Source: Exiguobacterium alkaliphilum 12/1
GTDB taxonomy: Bacteria; Bacillota; Bacilli; Exiguobacteriales; Exiguobacteriaceae
Reading direction: 5' to 3'
DNA length: 64,000 nucleotides
Assembly (NCBI RefSeq): GCF_000714435.1
Contig: NZ_JJMW01000069.1
Span: 1-64,000, forward strand
Shown here: positions 43,680 through 53,054 of the stretch, piece after piece
Numbering within the stretch: the first letter of the stretch is position 1
How the letters are laid out: every line of letters starts with the position of its first letter
Position numbers and translations under genes: made by a program
Notes under the pieces: model-generated
Database searches by the model: none
The model's input: the letters and a program-made list of their open reading frames with translations, nothing else
What the model was told of the DNA's origin: nothing

Positions 43680-44545
43680 AGACGTTACAATCGTGGAAGC
43701 ACGAAGTCGAACGCTCGCTTGACGTATTCAATGAACGCGAATCGATGCCGGATCGACTTCACGATGCGATGATGTACTCGCTCGAGGCGGGCGGGAAACG
43801 AATTCGCCCGGCACTCGTCTACGCCGTCCTAGAGACGTATGACCGTCCGCTCTCGCTCGGTGCCGAAGTGGCCGCCGCACTCGAGATGGTGCATACGTAC
43901 TCGCTCATCCATGACGACTTGCCGGCGATGGACGATGACGATGTCCGCCGCGGACGTCCGACGAACCATCGTCAATTCGACGAGGCGACGGCGATTTTAG
44001 CCGGTGATGCCTTGTTGACCGATTCGTTCCGCATCCTCGCCGAAACGAAACTCGAGGCACACAAAGTCGTCGAATTGATCGGTTTGTTCAGTCAGGCTGC
44101 CGGGAGTCGCGGCATGGTCGGTGGACAGCTCGACGATATGCTCGCAGAAAAACGAGCCGACGTATCGCTTGAGACGCTTCAGTCGATTCATGAGCGGAAG
44201 ACCGGTGCGCTTCTCGTCTACGCGCTTGAAGCGGGTGCCGTTTTAGCCGACGTCCTCCCGTCCGATCGCGCAGCGTTAAAGGCGTTCGGTCGACACCTCG
44301 GAATTGCGTTCCAAATCCAAGACGATATTTTGGACGTCGAAGGTGACGAGGCCGTCATCGGGAAGCGAGTCGGATCGGACGAACAGAACGATAAGACGAC
44401 GTATCCGAAACTTCTAGGCCTTGACGGCGCGAAACTTGCGCTCGCACGAGAGGTCGAGTTGGCAGAGGCGGAACTGACGTCTTTATCGGTTAAGGCGCCG
44501 CTCTTACAGGCGATGCTCGACTTCATCGTCAAACGAAACCATTGA
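43676..44545 (+). CDS. ispA: Farnesyl diphosphate synthase (polyprenyl synthetase)
   Basis: A 289-residue prenyltransferase. The two Asp-rich motifs are DDLPAMDDDD-RRGRPTNH and FQIQDDILD, with GGKRIRP and GDALLT around them. Residues before the first motif favour a short-chain (C15) product. Start overlaps xseB (ATGA). Confidence 0.92.
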   Translation: MKTLQSWKHEVERSLDVFNERESMPDRLHDAMMYSLEAGGKRIRPALVYAVLETYDRPLSLGAEVAAALEMVHTYSLIHDDLPAMDDDDVRRGRPTNHRQFDEATAILAGDALLTDSFRILAETKLEAHKVVELIGLFSQAAGSRGMVGGQLDDMLAEKRADVSLETLQSIHERKTGALLVYALEAGAVLADVLPSDRAALKAFGRHLGIAFQIQDDILDVEGDEAVIGKRVGSDEQNDKTTYPKLLGLDGAKLALAREVELAEAELTSLSVKAPLLQAMLDFIVKRNH

Positions 44546-44585
44546 CAAAGGTGACACGATTGCACATCGTGTCACCTTTGTTTTT
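44546..44585 (+). terminator. ispA terminator
   Basis: Perfect 15-bp stem with loop TGCAC, core GGTGACACGAT/ATCGTGTCACC, five T after the final G. Confidence 0.9.
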
Positions 44586-44667
44586 GTGAATGTATGGCAT
44601 CCTTGGACACATTCTTGTAAAATGTAAGGTACGAATCAGTAATAAGATAGGAGAAAGGATGGTCATC

Positions 44668-46560
44668 ATGGACTTGACATCCATTCAAGACCCGTCATTC
44701 CTGAAGCGAATGTCGGTACCCGAGATGGAAGCGCTTGGCGCTGACATTCGACGGTTCTTGATTGAAAAATTGGCAGAAACGGGAGGGCATTTGGCGCCGA
44801 ACTTAGGCGTCGTCGAATTGACGCTCGCCCTGCACCGTGTATTCGACAGTCCGAAAGACCAGCTCGTATGGGACGTAGGTCACCAAGCCTACGTGCATAA
44901 AATCTTGACGGGACGGACGAAACAGTTCGACACACTCCGTCAGTACAACGGTTTATGCGGGTTCCCGAAACGTTGTGAGAGCGACCATGACGTCTGGGAG
45001 ACCGGTCACAGCTCGACTTCGCTTTCGGCGGCCATGGGGATTGCCATCGCCAACGAATTGAAGGGGCGATCGGAAGACCGTGCCATCGCCATCATCGGGG
45101 ACGGGGCACTCACCGGCGGAATGGCGCTTGAGGCGCTCAACCACATCGGTGCCGAGAAACAAAACGTGATCGTCATCTTGAACGACAACGAGATGTCAAT
45201 CGCCCCGAACGTCGGGGCGATGCATAACATGCTCGGTCGGATGCGCGCTTCGCGTAAACTTAAGCATGCGCGGGAAGAAGTCGAGTCGCTCATCAAGCAC
45301 ATCCCGATTGTCGGGGGGCCGCTTGAACGGAGTGGTGAACGAGTCAAAGATATGTTGAAATCAGCGCTCATTCCAGGGACGTTCTTTGAAGAGCTCGGGT
45401 TCACCTACTTTGGACCGGCTGACGGACACGACTTGAAAGACTTGCTCGAGACGCTCGAGTATGCGAAAAAAATCGACGGTCCTGTCATCGTCCACGTCAT
45501 CACGAAAAAAGGGAAAGGCTACCGTCCGGCAGAGCTTGACGGCGTCGGTACGTGGCACGGGCTCGGGCCGTATAAAATCGAGTCCGGCGAAGTGATTAAA
45601 GGCAAAGTGAAAGGACCGAGCTATTCGAAAGTCGTCGCGGAGACGGTGACGAAAGTCGCGGAGACGGACGAACGCGTGACGTTAATCACGCCGGCGATGA
45701 GTGTCGGGTCGAAGCTCGATTGCTTCTCGAAGAAGTTTCCTGAGCGTATGTTTGACGTCGGAATCGCCGAACAGCATGCGGTCACGCTCGCGGGTGGTCA
45801 GGCGACGCAAGGGTTGAAACCGGTCGTCTCGATTTATTCGACGTTCTTCCAACGTGCGTATGACCAACTCGTGCACGACATCTGTCGTCAAAACTTGAAC
45901 GTCGTCTTCACGATCGACCGTTCAGGACTTGTCGGGGCCGATGGGGAGACGCATCAAGGCGTGTTTGACATCGCGTTCATGCGCCACGTGCCGAATATTC
46001 GCATCCTGATGGCGAAAGATGAAGAAGAATTGCAACAGCTCGTCTACTCGGCCTTGCGCTATGACGATGGCCCAATCGCGATTCGCTTCCCGCGCGGGGA
46101 AGGGATCGGCGTGCCGATGAGCGGCGCGCTGAACGAAATTCCACTCGACGTCTGGGAAGTCGAAGCGGAAGGGACGGACGTCGCCATCTTGACGTTCGGT
46201 CCGCAAGTGCAAGACGCCCTTGAAGTCCGTGAGCAGCTCGCTGGCACGCTCAGCGTCCGCGTCATCAACTGTCGGACGATCAAACCGCTCGATGATGTGA
46301 TGCTCACCTCACTTTACGAGGAAGGCATCCCGCTCGTCACACTTGAAGAAGCGGCGCTCGCCGGAGGATTTGGTAGTAGCGTGCTTGAGCATGCGAGTGA
46401 CGCGAGACAGTTCCCGCGTGTATTACGGCTTGGCATCCCGGACCGTTACATCGAGCATGGCGGCGTCAATCAACTTCTTGAAGAGATTGGCCTCAGGCCG
46501 TCACAAATCGCTGAATCGGTTCAGCAATTCGTCCAAGCGACAAATCGACAGAATGTGTGA
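44668..46560 (+). CDS. dxs: 1-deoxy-D-xylulose-5-phosphate synthase
   Basis: A 630-residue thiamine-diphosphate enzyme joining pyruvate and glyceraldehyde 3-phosphate, first step of the MEP isoprenoid route. The ThDP motif [15 protein letters not shown], the catalytic segment [11 protein letters not shown] and [15 protein letters not shown] are present. ATG 44668 gives [13 protein letters not shown], matching homologues; an ATG nine bases earlier is also possible. Next to ispA, the later step. Confidence 0.94.
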   Translation: MDLTSIQDPSFLKRMSVPEMEALGADIRRFLIEKLAETGGHLAPNLGVVELTLALHRVFDSPKDQLVWDVGHQAYVHKILTGRTKQFDTLRQYNGLCGFPKRCESDHDVWETGHSSTSLSAAMGIAIANELKGRSEDRAIAIIGDGALTGGMALEALNHIGAEKQNVIVILNDNEMSIAPNVGAMHNMLGRMRASRKLKHAREEVESLIKHIPIVGGPLERSGERVKDMLKSALIPGTFFEELGFTYFGPADGHDLKDLLETLEYAKKIDGPVIVHVITKKGKGYRPAELDGVGTWHGLGPYKIESGEVIKGKVKGPSYSKVVAETVTKVAETDERVTLITPAMSVGSKLDCFSKKFPERMFDVGIAEQHAVTLAGGQATQGLKPVVSIYSTFFQRAYDQLVHDICRQNLNVVFTIDRSGLVGADGETHQGVFDIAFMRHVPNIRILMAKDEEELQQLVYSALRYDDGPIAIRFPRGEGIGVPMSGALNEIPLDVWEVEAEGTDVAILTFGPQVQDALEVREQLAGTLSVRVINCRTIKPLDDVMLTSLYEEGIPLVTLEEAALAGGFGSSVLEHASDARQFPRVLRLGIPDRYIEHGGVNQLLEEIGLRPSQIAESVQQFVQATNRQNV

Positions 46561-46566
46561 GGAACT

Positions 46567-47388
46567 ATGGAAAAAAGAAAGAAAACAAGATTAGATGTAC
46601 TGCTCGTCGACCGTGGTTTAGCGGAGACGCGCGAGAAGGCGAAGCGAGCCGTCATGGCTGGCCTCGTCTATAGTGGCACGGAACGGCTCGACAAGGCGGG
46701 CGATAAAGTATTCGATGACATCCCGCTCGACGTGAAGGGGCAAGTTCTCCCATACGTCGGCCGCGGCGGGTTGAAGCTCGAGAAAGCGCTCGACGTCTTC
46801 CCGCTCGACGTGTCTGGTAAAATCGGGCTCGATATCGGGTCGTCGACGGGCGGCTTTACCGACTGTGCCCTACAGAACGGGGCGCAGCAGATGTATGCCG
46901 TCGACGTCGGGTACAATCAATTGGCGTGGAAGCTCCGGAGCGATGACCGCGTCGTCGTCATGGAACGGATGAACTTCCGCCACGCGACGGCTGACCAGTT
47001 TAAAGACGCACCGGACTTTGCGACGATCGATGTCTCATTCATCTCGCTTCGATTGATGTTACCGCCGCTCAAACAGATTTTGAAACCGGACGGTGTTGTC
47101 ATGGCGCTCGTCAAACCTCAGTTTGAAGCCGGAAAAGCGGACGTCGGTAAAAAAGGGATTGTCCGCGACCGCGCTGTCCACGAGCGTGTCGTCGACGACA
47201 TGGTCCGGTATTTCGCGTCGGAAGGATTCCACGTCGAAGGGCTCGACTACTCACCAATCACCGGGGGGGACGGCAATATTGAATTTTTATTGTTTGCCCG
47301 CCTCACAGATGTCGGAGGAATCGACCCGACGATTGACGTGCCGGCCGTCATCGACGCCGCGCACGCACAACTGAAGAAAAACGTGTAA
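46567..47388 (+). CDS. yqxC: TlyA/YqxC family rRNA methyltransferase
   Basis: A 273-residue protein with an N-terminal S4 RNA-binding domain (RLDVLLVDRGLAETREKAKRAVMAG) and an FtsJ-like methyltransferase domain with LDIGSSTGGFTDCAL as SAM motif. TlyA relatives 2'-O-methylate 16S and 23S rRNA; haemolysin naming in older records is misleading. Starts six bases after dxs. Confidence 0.9.
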   Translation: MEKRKKTRLDVLLVDRGLAETREKAKRAVMAGLVYSGTERLDKAGDKVFDDIPLDVKGQVLPYVGRGGLKLEKALDVFPLDVSGKIGLDIGSSTGGFTDCALQNGAQQMYAVDVGYNQLAWKLRSDDRVVVMERMNFRHATADQFKDAPDFATIDVSFISLRLMLPPLKQILKPDGVVMALVKPQFEAGKADVGKKGIVRDRAVHERVVDDMVRYFASEGFHVEGLDYSPITGGDGNIEFLLFARLTDVGGIDPTIDVPAVIDAAHAQLKKNV

Positions 47389-47413
47389 CCTGCAGCTTGT
47401 CTGCAGGTTTTTC
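47387..47413 (+). terminator. Weak terminator after yqxC
   Basis: Stem AACCTGCAG/CTGCAGGTT, loop CTTGT, then TTTTC; short T run. Confidence 0.65.
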
Positions 47414-47522
47414 TAATGCGTGCCGAGCCGTTTGAAATCGTTCGCCGAAAGCTAGACCTTTTTTCGACAATACTTTAGAATGAACATGAGTATGTGAAAC
47501 GAAAAATGAGGTGTCAGCGAGT

Positions 47523-47972
47523 ATGAACAAAGGACAGCGCTTGATTAAAATCCGAGAGATCGTCACGAATCGTGAAGTCGAGACGCAAGACGAACTGGTT
47601 GACGAATTACACCGTGCCGGCTATCCGGTGACGCAGGCGACGGTATCACGAGACATCAAAGAGCTCCATCTCGTCAAAGTGCCGCTCAACGATGGACGGT
47701 ATAAATATAGCCTCCCGGCCGACCAACGCTTCAATCCGTACGGGAAGATGAAACGGATCCTCGGGGACAGTTTCGTCTCGGTCGATTCGGCTCAAAACTT
47801 GGTCGTCATGAAAGTGTTACCGGGGAACGCAGATGCGATTGGCGTTTTGATTGACCACTTGTCATGGGATGAATTGATTGGGACGGTTTGCGGGGACGAC
47901 ACGATTTTGATGATTGCCCGCGATGAACGACAAGCGAAACAAATCATCGAGCGACTACTCGGAATGTTATGA
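47523..47972 (+). CDS. argR: Arginine repressor ArgR/AhrC
   Basis: A 149-residue regulator of arginine synthesis and use. The N-terminal winged helix has [31 protein letters not shown]; the C-terminal hexamer domain has [16 protein letters not shown], which binds arginine. ATG 47523 after GAGGTG. Located as ahrC between yqxC and recN. Confidence 0.94.
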   Translation: MNKGQRLIKIREIVTNREVETQDELVDELHRAGYPVTQATVSRDIKELHLVKVPLNDGRYKYSLPADQRFNPYGKMKRILGDSFVSVDSAQNLVVMKVLPGNADAIGVLIDHLSWDELIGTVCGDDTILMIARDERQAKQIIERLLGML

Positions 47973-47985
47973 GGTGAATGGACGT

Positions 47986-49683
47986 ATGTTAGCAGAACTA
48001 TCGATCAAACAATTTGCGATCATCGACGAGTTGAACATCGACTTCAATCGAGGGATGACGGTCCTTACCGGTGAGACCGGGGCGGGTAAATCAATCTTGC
48101 TCGACGCGATAGGACTGCTTGTTGGGGGGCGTGGCTCGAGCGAGTTCGTCCGATACGGTCAAGACAAGGCGGAAATCGAAGGGTTGTTCATCGTGGAAGC
48201 CGGACATCCGATTTTCGAGGCGGCATCGCAATACGGAATTGAGATTGAGGACGGGACGGTCATCTTGCGTCGTGATTTACATAGTAGCGGCAAAAGTGTT
48301 TGTCGCGTCAACGGTAAGATGATGCCACTCTCGACGCTTCGTGAGTTCGGACGACAACTCGTCGACATTCACGGGCAGCATGAACATCAACATTTGATGG
48401 ACGCTGAGTATCATCTCGGCATTTTAGATAGCTTTGCGGAAGGAGACGTCGCGCCGCTGCTCGAACAGTATCGGGAAGCGTATAAGGCTTGGAATGATGT
48501 CGCGAGCGAACTGAAACGGCTCAGTCAAAGCGAGCAGGAGCTGGCGCAACGGATGGATTTGCTCGCCTTCCAGACGAATGAAATCGAGGCCGCCGCTCTG
48601 CAAGTCGGGGAAGAACAGGAGCTCACGGAAGAGCGGGACGAGCTCGCCAACTTCGAGCGGATCCATCAGCACGTTCGGTTGTCATATGAGGCGGTCGCGG
48701 ATGAGTCGCGCGGCCTTGATCAAATTGGCGTCGCGATGCGGGAGATGGAAGAGGCGTCGACGCTCTCGACGTCACTTTCACCGATGGCCGAGACGATCTC
48801 AAACGCTTATTTCTTACTCGAGGATGCAAAGTTCCAACTTCGGGACCAGCTTGACTCGCTCGAGTTCGATCCAATCCGTCTCGATGAGATTGAGACGCGG
48901 CTCGCCTTGTTCCAACAATTGAAACGAAAATATGGCGCCACAATCGATGAAGTCATCGCATACGGAGAAAAAGTGGCCGAAGAGTTAAAATCGATGACGA
49001 ATCGGGAAGAACATTTGCAAGAACTGACCGAAAAGCTCGAGCGACTCGAGGTCGATGTGCGTGAGAGCGGGCTTGCCTTGTCGGCAGCCCGGAAACGAGC
49101 TGCGACCGAGCTCGAGCAAGCGATTCATCGCGAACTGCAAGAGTTATACATGGAGAAGACCCGATTCGAAGTCCGGTTCAAAGAAGGTGCGTTTAGACAA
49201 GACGGCCTCGACCAAGTCGAGTTTTACATGATGACAAACGTCGGAGAACCGTTCAAACCGCTCGCGAAGGTCGCTTCTGGTGGAGAACTGTCACGGGTCA
49301 TGCTCGCGCTGAAATCGATTTTCTCTCGGACGGTCGGCGTCGCCTCGATCATCTTCGACGAAGTCGATACAGGTGTGTCGGGTCGCGTCGCGCAAGCGAT
49401 GGGGGAGAAGATTTTCCGCCTCTCGGTCGGCTCGCAAGTGCTCTGCATCACGCATTTAGCACAAGTCGCTGCCATGGCAGACCAACACCTCTACATTACG
49501 AAGTCGGAGACGGACGAACGGACGAAAACGAACGTGAGCGTACTCGACCGTCAACAACGGATTGACGAGCTCGGACGCATGATTGCCGGACCGCAGATGA
49601 CAGAGTTGACGAAACAACATGTAGAGGAACTGCTCGACATGTCGTTGCAATTAAAACGGAAGTTCATTGAAGGGGTGTCTTAA
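47986..49683 (+). CDS. recN: DNA repair protein RecN
   Basis: A 565-residue SMC-like ATPase that gathers broken DNA ends. Walker A GETGAGKS near residue 30, coiled-coil arms in the middle, ABC signature LSRVMLALK preceded by SGGE and Walker B IIFDEVDTGVSGR. ATG 47986 after GAGGTG; the start at MLAELSIKQFAIID is standard. spo0A begins directly after the stop, with no spoIVB between. Confidence 0.94.
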   Translation: MLAELSIKQFAIIDELNIDFNRGMTVLTGETGAGKSILLDAIGLLVGGRGSSEFVRYGQDKAEIEGLFIVEAGHPIFEAASQYGIEIEDGTVILRRDLHSSGKSVCRVNGKMMPLSTLREFGRQLVDIHGQHEHQHLMDAEYHLGILDSFAEGDVAPLLEQYREAYKAWNDVASELKRLSQSEQELAQRMDLLAFQTNEIEAAALQVGEEQELTEERDELANFERIHQHVRLSYEAVADESRGLDQIGVAMREMEEASTLSTSLSPMAETISNAYFLLEDAKFQLRDQLDSLEFDPIRLDEIETRLALFQQLKRKYGATIDEVIAYGEKVAEELKSMTNREEHLQELTEKLERLEVDVRESGLALSAARKRAATELEQAIHRELQELYMEKTRFEVRFKEGAFRQDGLDQVEFYMMTNVGEPFKPLAKVASGGELSRVMLALKSIFSRTVGVASIIFDEVDTGVSGRVAQAMGEKIFRLSVGSQVLCITHLAQVAAMADQHLYITKSETDERTKTNVSVLDRQQRIDELGRMIAGPQMTELTKQHVEELLDMSLQLKRKFIEGVS

Positions 49684-50415
49684 TTGATTACATTATGCAT
49701 CGCGGACGACAATCGAGAAATCGTCGATTTGTTGACCCGCCAACTTGAGACCGAGACCGATTTGAAGGTCGTCGGGACCGCCTTTGACGGCGAGGCGTGC
49801 TTAGACGTCGTCAAGACACACCAACCGGACGTGTTACTACTCGACATCATCATGCCGCACTTGGACGGGATTGGCGTATTAGAACGCCTGCAAGATGAAT
49901 TGGCCGACGCAAAGCCTGAGGTGATCATGCTCAGTGCGTTCGGGAAAGACGAAGTGACAAAACAAGCCGTTCAACTCGGTGCTTCTTACTTTTTAGTCAA
50001 ACCGTTCAATATTCAGCAATTGATTGCTAAGATTCGAGAATTGGCCGCCGGGTCGAATCGTGAGTTCGAGGCGATGTCGCCGGAAGAACTCGATATCTCA
50101 CTCTTACTGCAACAGCTCGGGATCTCACCGCGCATCAAAGGATTCAAATATATTCGTCAAGCTGTCATCTACGTGCGCGAGCGACAAGAGTTGCTCGGCC
50201 TCATCACGAAGGAACTTTATCCGATGGTGGCCAAAGAGCATGAGACGACGTCGTCACGCGTCGAGCGGGCGATGCGTCATGCCATCAAGACGGCATGGGA
50301 GAACGGGATGCGCGACCATGAGATGTTCAACGGGCGACCGGAACGGGAACGGAGTCCTAAAAACTCCGAGTTCATCTCTTATTTTGTGACGTACCAGTCA
50401 TTGAAGCAACAATGA
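49684..50415 (+). CDS. spo0A: Response regulator Spo0A
   Basis: A 243-residue master regulator. The receiver domain has Asp8-Asp9, phosphoacceptor Asp54 in LLLDIIMPHLDG, Ser84 and Lys106. The DNA-binding domain keeps TSSRVERAMRHAIKTAWENG, the recognition region of Spo0A. The linker is shorter than in B. subtilis (267 residues). TTG start right after the recN stop, with GAAGGGG upstream. spoIVB, normally between recN and spo0A, is absent, so the protein likely serves biofilm, competence or stationary-phase control rather than spore formation. Confidence 0.94.
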   Translation: MITLCIADDNREIVDLLTRQLETETDLKVVGTAFDGEACLDVVKTHQPDVLLLDIIMPHLDGIGVLERLQDELADAKPEVIMLSAFGKDEVTKQAVQLGASYFLVKPFNIQQLIAKIRELAAGSNREFEAMSPEELDISLLLQQLGISPRIKGFKYIRQAVIYVRERQELLGLITKELYPMVAKEHETTSSRVERAMRHAIKTAWENGMRDHEMFNGRPERERSPKNSEFISYFVTYQSLKQQ

Positions 50416-50450
50416 AAGGTCAGGGGCTCCTCTGACTTTTCTTTTATTTT
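50416..50450 (+). terminator. spo0A terminator
   Basis: Stem GTCAGGGG/CCTCTGAC (one wobble) followed by T-rich CTTTTCTTTTATTTT. Confidence 0.75.
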
Positions 50451-50454
50451 GTGA

Positions 50455-50492
50455 AAGAAAGCGCTTGCAATTCAGCGCGAGCTTGTTATAAT
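50455..50492 (+). promoter_or_regulatory. Strong promoter with overlapping cre site for the intergenic RNA
   Basis: TTGCAA (50465-50470), 16 bp spacer, TATAAT (50487-50492, perfect). AAGAAAGCGCTTGCA (50455-50469) matches the CcpA cre pattern at 14 of 15 positions and covers the -35, so glucose repression is likely if the site is used. Confidence 0.7.
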
Positions 50493-50498
50493 AAAGGT

Positions 50499-51025
50499 GT
50501 ACCAAGTTACTTGGACGAGCGTCAGATGAACGCTTTCTAATCTGTTCCGGAACAGGTTAGAGCAAGAAATCATCTCGGACCGCTATCCGTTAATAGCTCA
50601 GAGGTGGGAACGACATCTCAAATCGCCTATACGTCCCGACGAGAGGTCGCGACGTTCGCTCATTCGCGAGGTGGTTCTGAATTCGATTCGAAGCTAGGGA
50701 TCGTTTCAGGGAAAACAAATCGTTCAGTTGACCAAAAGGAGTGTTGTCAACCGTTGAACAGTTTATGGCAAGCGTTCGACTTCACGATGGATGGTTGGAC
50801 ATGACCCGATGAAAAACCGTTAGTAACTCGAATGGGTACGTTTCCGTTCACGCAAGACGGCAGTTACTAGTTTCTTTCAAACTTCTTCATTAAGAAGACC
50901 ATTGGTGAATCATGTCACATGAAGTGCAGTAAGTTATGAGAGGAGATCATCCGTAGTGATCACAATTCAATATGAATAAAAAGGTTCCGCACTTGAAATG
51001 AAGTCAAGTTAGGGAACCTTTTTTT
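50499..51025 (+). ncRNA. Candidate large structured non-coding RNA (about 525 nt)
   Basis: The 590 bp between spo0A and yqzF hold no convincing coding frame but have a strong promoter, a strong terminator and many hairpins. Paired arms include 50502-50506/50510-50514, 50518-50522/50530-50534, 50537-50547/50550-50560 (11 bp), 50601-50606/50614-50619, 50722-50732/50746-50759 (11 bp with a bulge and a 13-nt loop), 50821-50828/50862-50869 enclosing 50844-50847/50857-50860, 50882-50887/50892-50897, 50910-50914/50918-50922 and 50945-50949/50957-50961. It may be OLE RNA, which is known from this isoprenoid/recN gene neighbourhood in other Firmicutes, but the usual partner gene for the OLE-associated protein is not here and I cannot confirm the family. 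A novel RNA is the other option. Confidence 0.65.
50978..51025. terminator. Bidirectional terminator of the RNA and of yqzF
   Basis: AAAAAGGTTCC pairs with GGAACCTTTTT; inside is a second stem ACTTGA/TCAAGT. T runs exist on both strands, so it also ends the convergent yqzF. Confidence 0.9.
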
Positions 51026-51039
51026 GTGCGTCCGGATGA

Positions 51040-51285
51040 TTAAGAATCTATAGGGACTTTTCCAGTTTTTTTATCACGGTTGAAGATATAGCCTGCGACG
51101 AACCCGATTCCGCCCATGGCGATCAACAATCCGAACGTCCCTTGTAGCATCGAAGCGGCCGCGACCGATTCAATCCATGAGAACGGGGCGCTCGTTTTCA
51201 AGAAGAAACTGTCACGTAACAGCTTGATTCCATATACACCGAGCAGGCCAGGGACGATTAGGATTAGAAGCGCGATGACTCGCAT
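51040..51285 (-). CDS. yqzF: DUF2627 membrane protein YqzF
   Basis: An 81-residue protein with two helices (residues 3-20 and 43-68) and a charged C terminus (NRDKKTGKVPIDS). Matches the DUF2627 family, which also sits next to bkdR in B. subtilis. Minus-strand ATG at 51285 after AAAGGAGGAG. Function unknown. Confidence 0.82.
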   Translation of the reverse strand: MRVIALLILIVPGLLGVYGIKLLRDSFFLKTSAPFSWIESVAAASMLQGTFGLLIAMGGIGFVAGYIFNRDKKTGKVPIDS

Positions 51286-51416
51286 AGTATCTCCTCCTTT
51301 TCCACTCATTATTTTAACAGAAAAGGGGCGGCCCGACACGGTCTTTTTACGGCAGTTGCGAAACGTGACGGGTTTCAGTAGCATGAATGCAGATAGAGAA
51401 ATGGGGGAATGGTTCA

Positions 51417-53054
51417 ATGAAGAAACGACTGCTCATTGTCGGGGCCGGAAAAGGCGGCACGGAAGTATTGAAGATGTTGCTCGATTCGCCGCTCGTGCGG
51501 ATCGTCGCGGTCGTCGATTCGGCCGACTCGGCCGAGGGGCTGAAGCTTGCACGAAGTCGGGGAATTCGAGTCGAACGTGACTGGCGCGATTGTGCGGGAA
51601 AACAAGTGGACTTCGTCATCGAGACGACGGGGAAAAATGAGACGTTCCATGAATTGAAGGCACACTTCACGGAGGCGGTCGTCTTACCGGGTGAGTTCAT
51701 CCGCGTCGTGGTCGAGCGGTTGCAACAGAATCAACAGATGCTCGAGGCGATTATCGATTGCACGAGCGAAGCGATCTCGGTGGCGGACCATCACGGCAAT
51801 ACGATTTTAATCAACCCGTCCTATACGCGTCTTACAGGATTTAAGAAAGAGGACGTCGTCGATAAGCCGGCGACGGCCGATATCGGGATGCAAGAGAGCG
51901 TGCATTTAAAAGTGTTGTCGACCGGTAAAGGCGTCCGCGACATTCGGATGCAAATCGGCGCGACGCGGCGTGACATCCTCGTCAACGCCGAACCGATTAT
52001 CGTGGAAGGGAAGCTACGGGGTTCTGTCGGGGTCATCCGAGACGTCTCGCAACTTCGGGCGCTCCGTGACGAACTGCAAGAAGCGAAGACACGGATTCGA
52101 AACCTGGAAGCGAAATATCAGTTTTCAGACATCATCGCCACGAGCGATGCGATGCGCTTCGTCATCGAACAGGCCCGTCTCGCAGCGCTCACACCGGTGA
52201 CCGTGCTGATTCGGGGTGAGTCCGGTACGGGCAAAGAGCTGTTCGCCCATGCCATTCACGGTGAGTCGCCGCGAAAGTATAATAAATTCGTTCGCGTCAA
52301 CTGTGCCGCCATCTCACCGACGTTGCTCGAGAGTGAGCTATTCGGTTATGAGGACGGGGCGTTCAGCGGGGCGAAGCGTGGCGGGAAGGTCGGATACTTC
52401 GAGGAAGCGGACGGAGGGTCGCTTTTCTTAGACGAGATCGGGGAGTTGCCGCTCGACGTGCAAGTCAAACTGCTCCGTGTCCTCCAAGAGCATGAAGTCG
52501 TCCGTGTCGGTGGGACGAATGCGATTCCGGTCGACGTCCGAATTATCGCGGCGACGAACGCGGACCTTGAACAAAAAGTGGCCGACGGCTCGTTCCGTGA
52601 AGACTTGTATTATCGGATCAATCGCATGCCAATCTATATTCCGCCGCTTCGGGACCGATTGGAGGAGATTCGACCACTCGCAGAACGAATCATCCGTAAA
52701 TTGAATCAAGAATATGGACGGAGCGTGCACGGAATCGAGGCGGAGGCGATCGAGTTGCTAAAAAGCCAGTACTGGAAAGGGAACGTCAGGGAGCTCGAAA
52801 ACGTGCTCGGTCGGGCGATGATCTACATGTCGAATAACGATCAAGAAATCGCGCCGCATCATCTTCAACTCGCCCCGCGCCGAACGGTGACAAAACAAAC
52901 GGACACGGCGACACTCCAAGAATTGGTCGCCCGCTATGAGCGTGATTTGATTGAGCGGGCAATCGAAGAGGCCGACGGGAACAAGTCCGAAGCGGCACGA
53001 CGTTTACACATTTCGATTCGGACATTGTATAATAAGCTTGACCGTATGCAATAA
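51417..53054 (+). CDS. bkdR: Sigma-54-dependent activator BkdR
   Basis: A 545-residue enhancer-binding protein. Residues 3-100 form a Rossmann-like domain (LLIVGAGKGGTEVLKML, AVVDSAD); then a PAS domain (about 110-220), an AAA+ domain with Walker A GESGTGKE, GAFSGAKR sigma-54 loop and FLDEIGELP Walker B, and a Fis-type helix-turn-helix at the end (NKSEAARRLHISIRTLYNKL). It should activate the bkd operon with SigL. ATG 51417 after GGGGGAATGG. The sensory domains may read NAD(H) or branched-chain acids; unproved. Confidence 0.9.
   Translation: MKKRLLIVGAGKGGTEVLKMLLDSPLVRIVAVVDSADSAEGLKLARSRGIRVERDWRDCAGKQVDFVIETTGKNETFHELKAHFTEAVVLPGEFIRVVVERLQQNQQMLEAIIDCTSEAISVADHHGNTILINPSYTRLTGFKKEDVVDKPATADIGMQESVHLKVLSTGKGVRDIRMQIGATRRDILVNAEPIIVEGKLRGSVGVIRDVSQLRALRDELQEAKTRIRNLEAKYQFSDIIATSDAMRFVIEQARLAALTPVTVLIRGESGTGKELFAHAIHGESPRKYNKFVRVNCAAISPTLLESELFGYEDGAFSGAKRGGKVGYFEEADGGSLFLDEIGELPLDVQVKLLRVLQEHEVVRVGGTNAIPVDVRIIAATNADLEQKVADGSFREDLYYRINRMPIYIPPLRDRLEEIRPLAERIIRKLNQEYGRSVHGIEAEAIELLKSQYWKGNVRELENVLGRAMIYMSNNDQEIAPHHLQLAPRRTVTKQTDTATLQELVARYERDLIERAIEEADGNKSEAARRLHISIRTLYNKLDRMQ

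Noticed and set aside
50604-50812. Short frames inside the intergenic RNA, including a 66-codon frame and MASVRLHDGWLDMTR at 50765
   Set aside because: No ribosome site at proper distance and no domain; the region is better explained by paired RNA arms.
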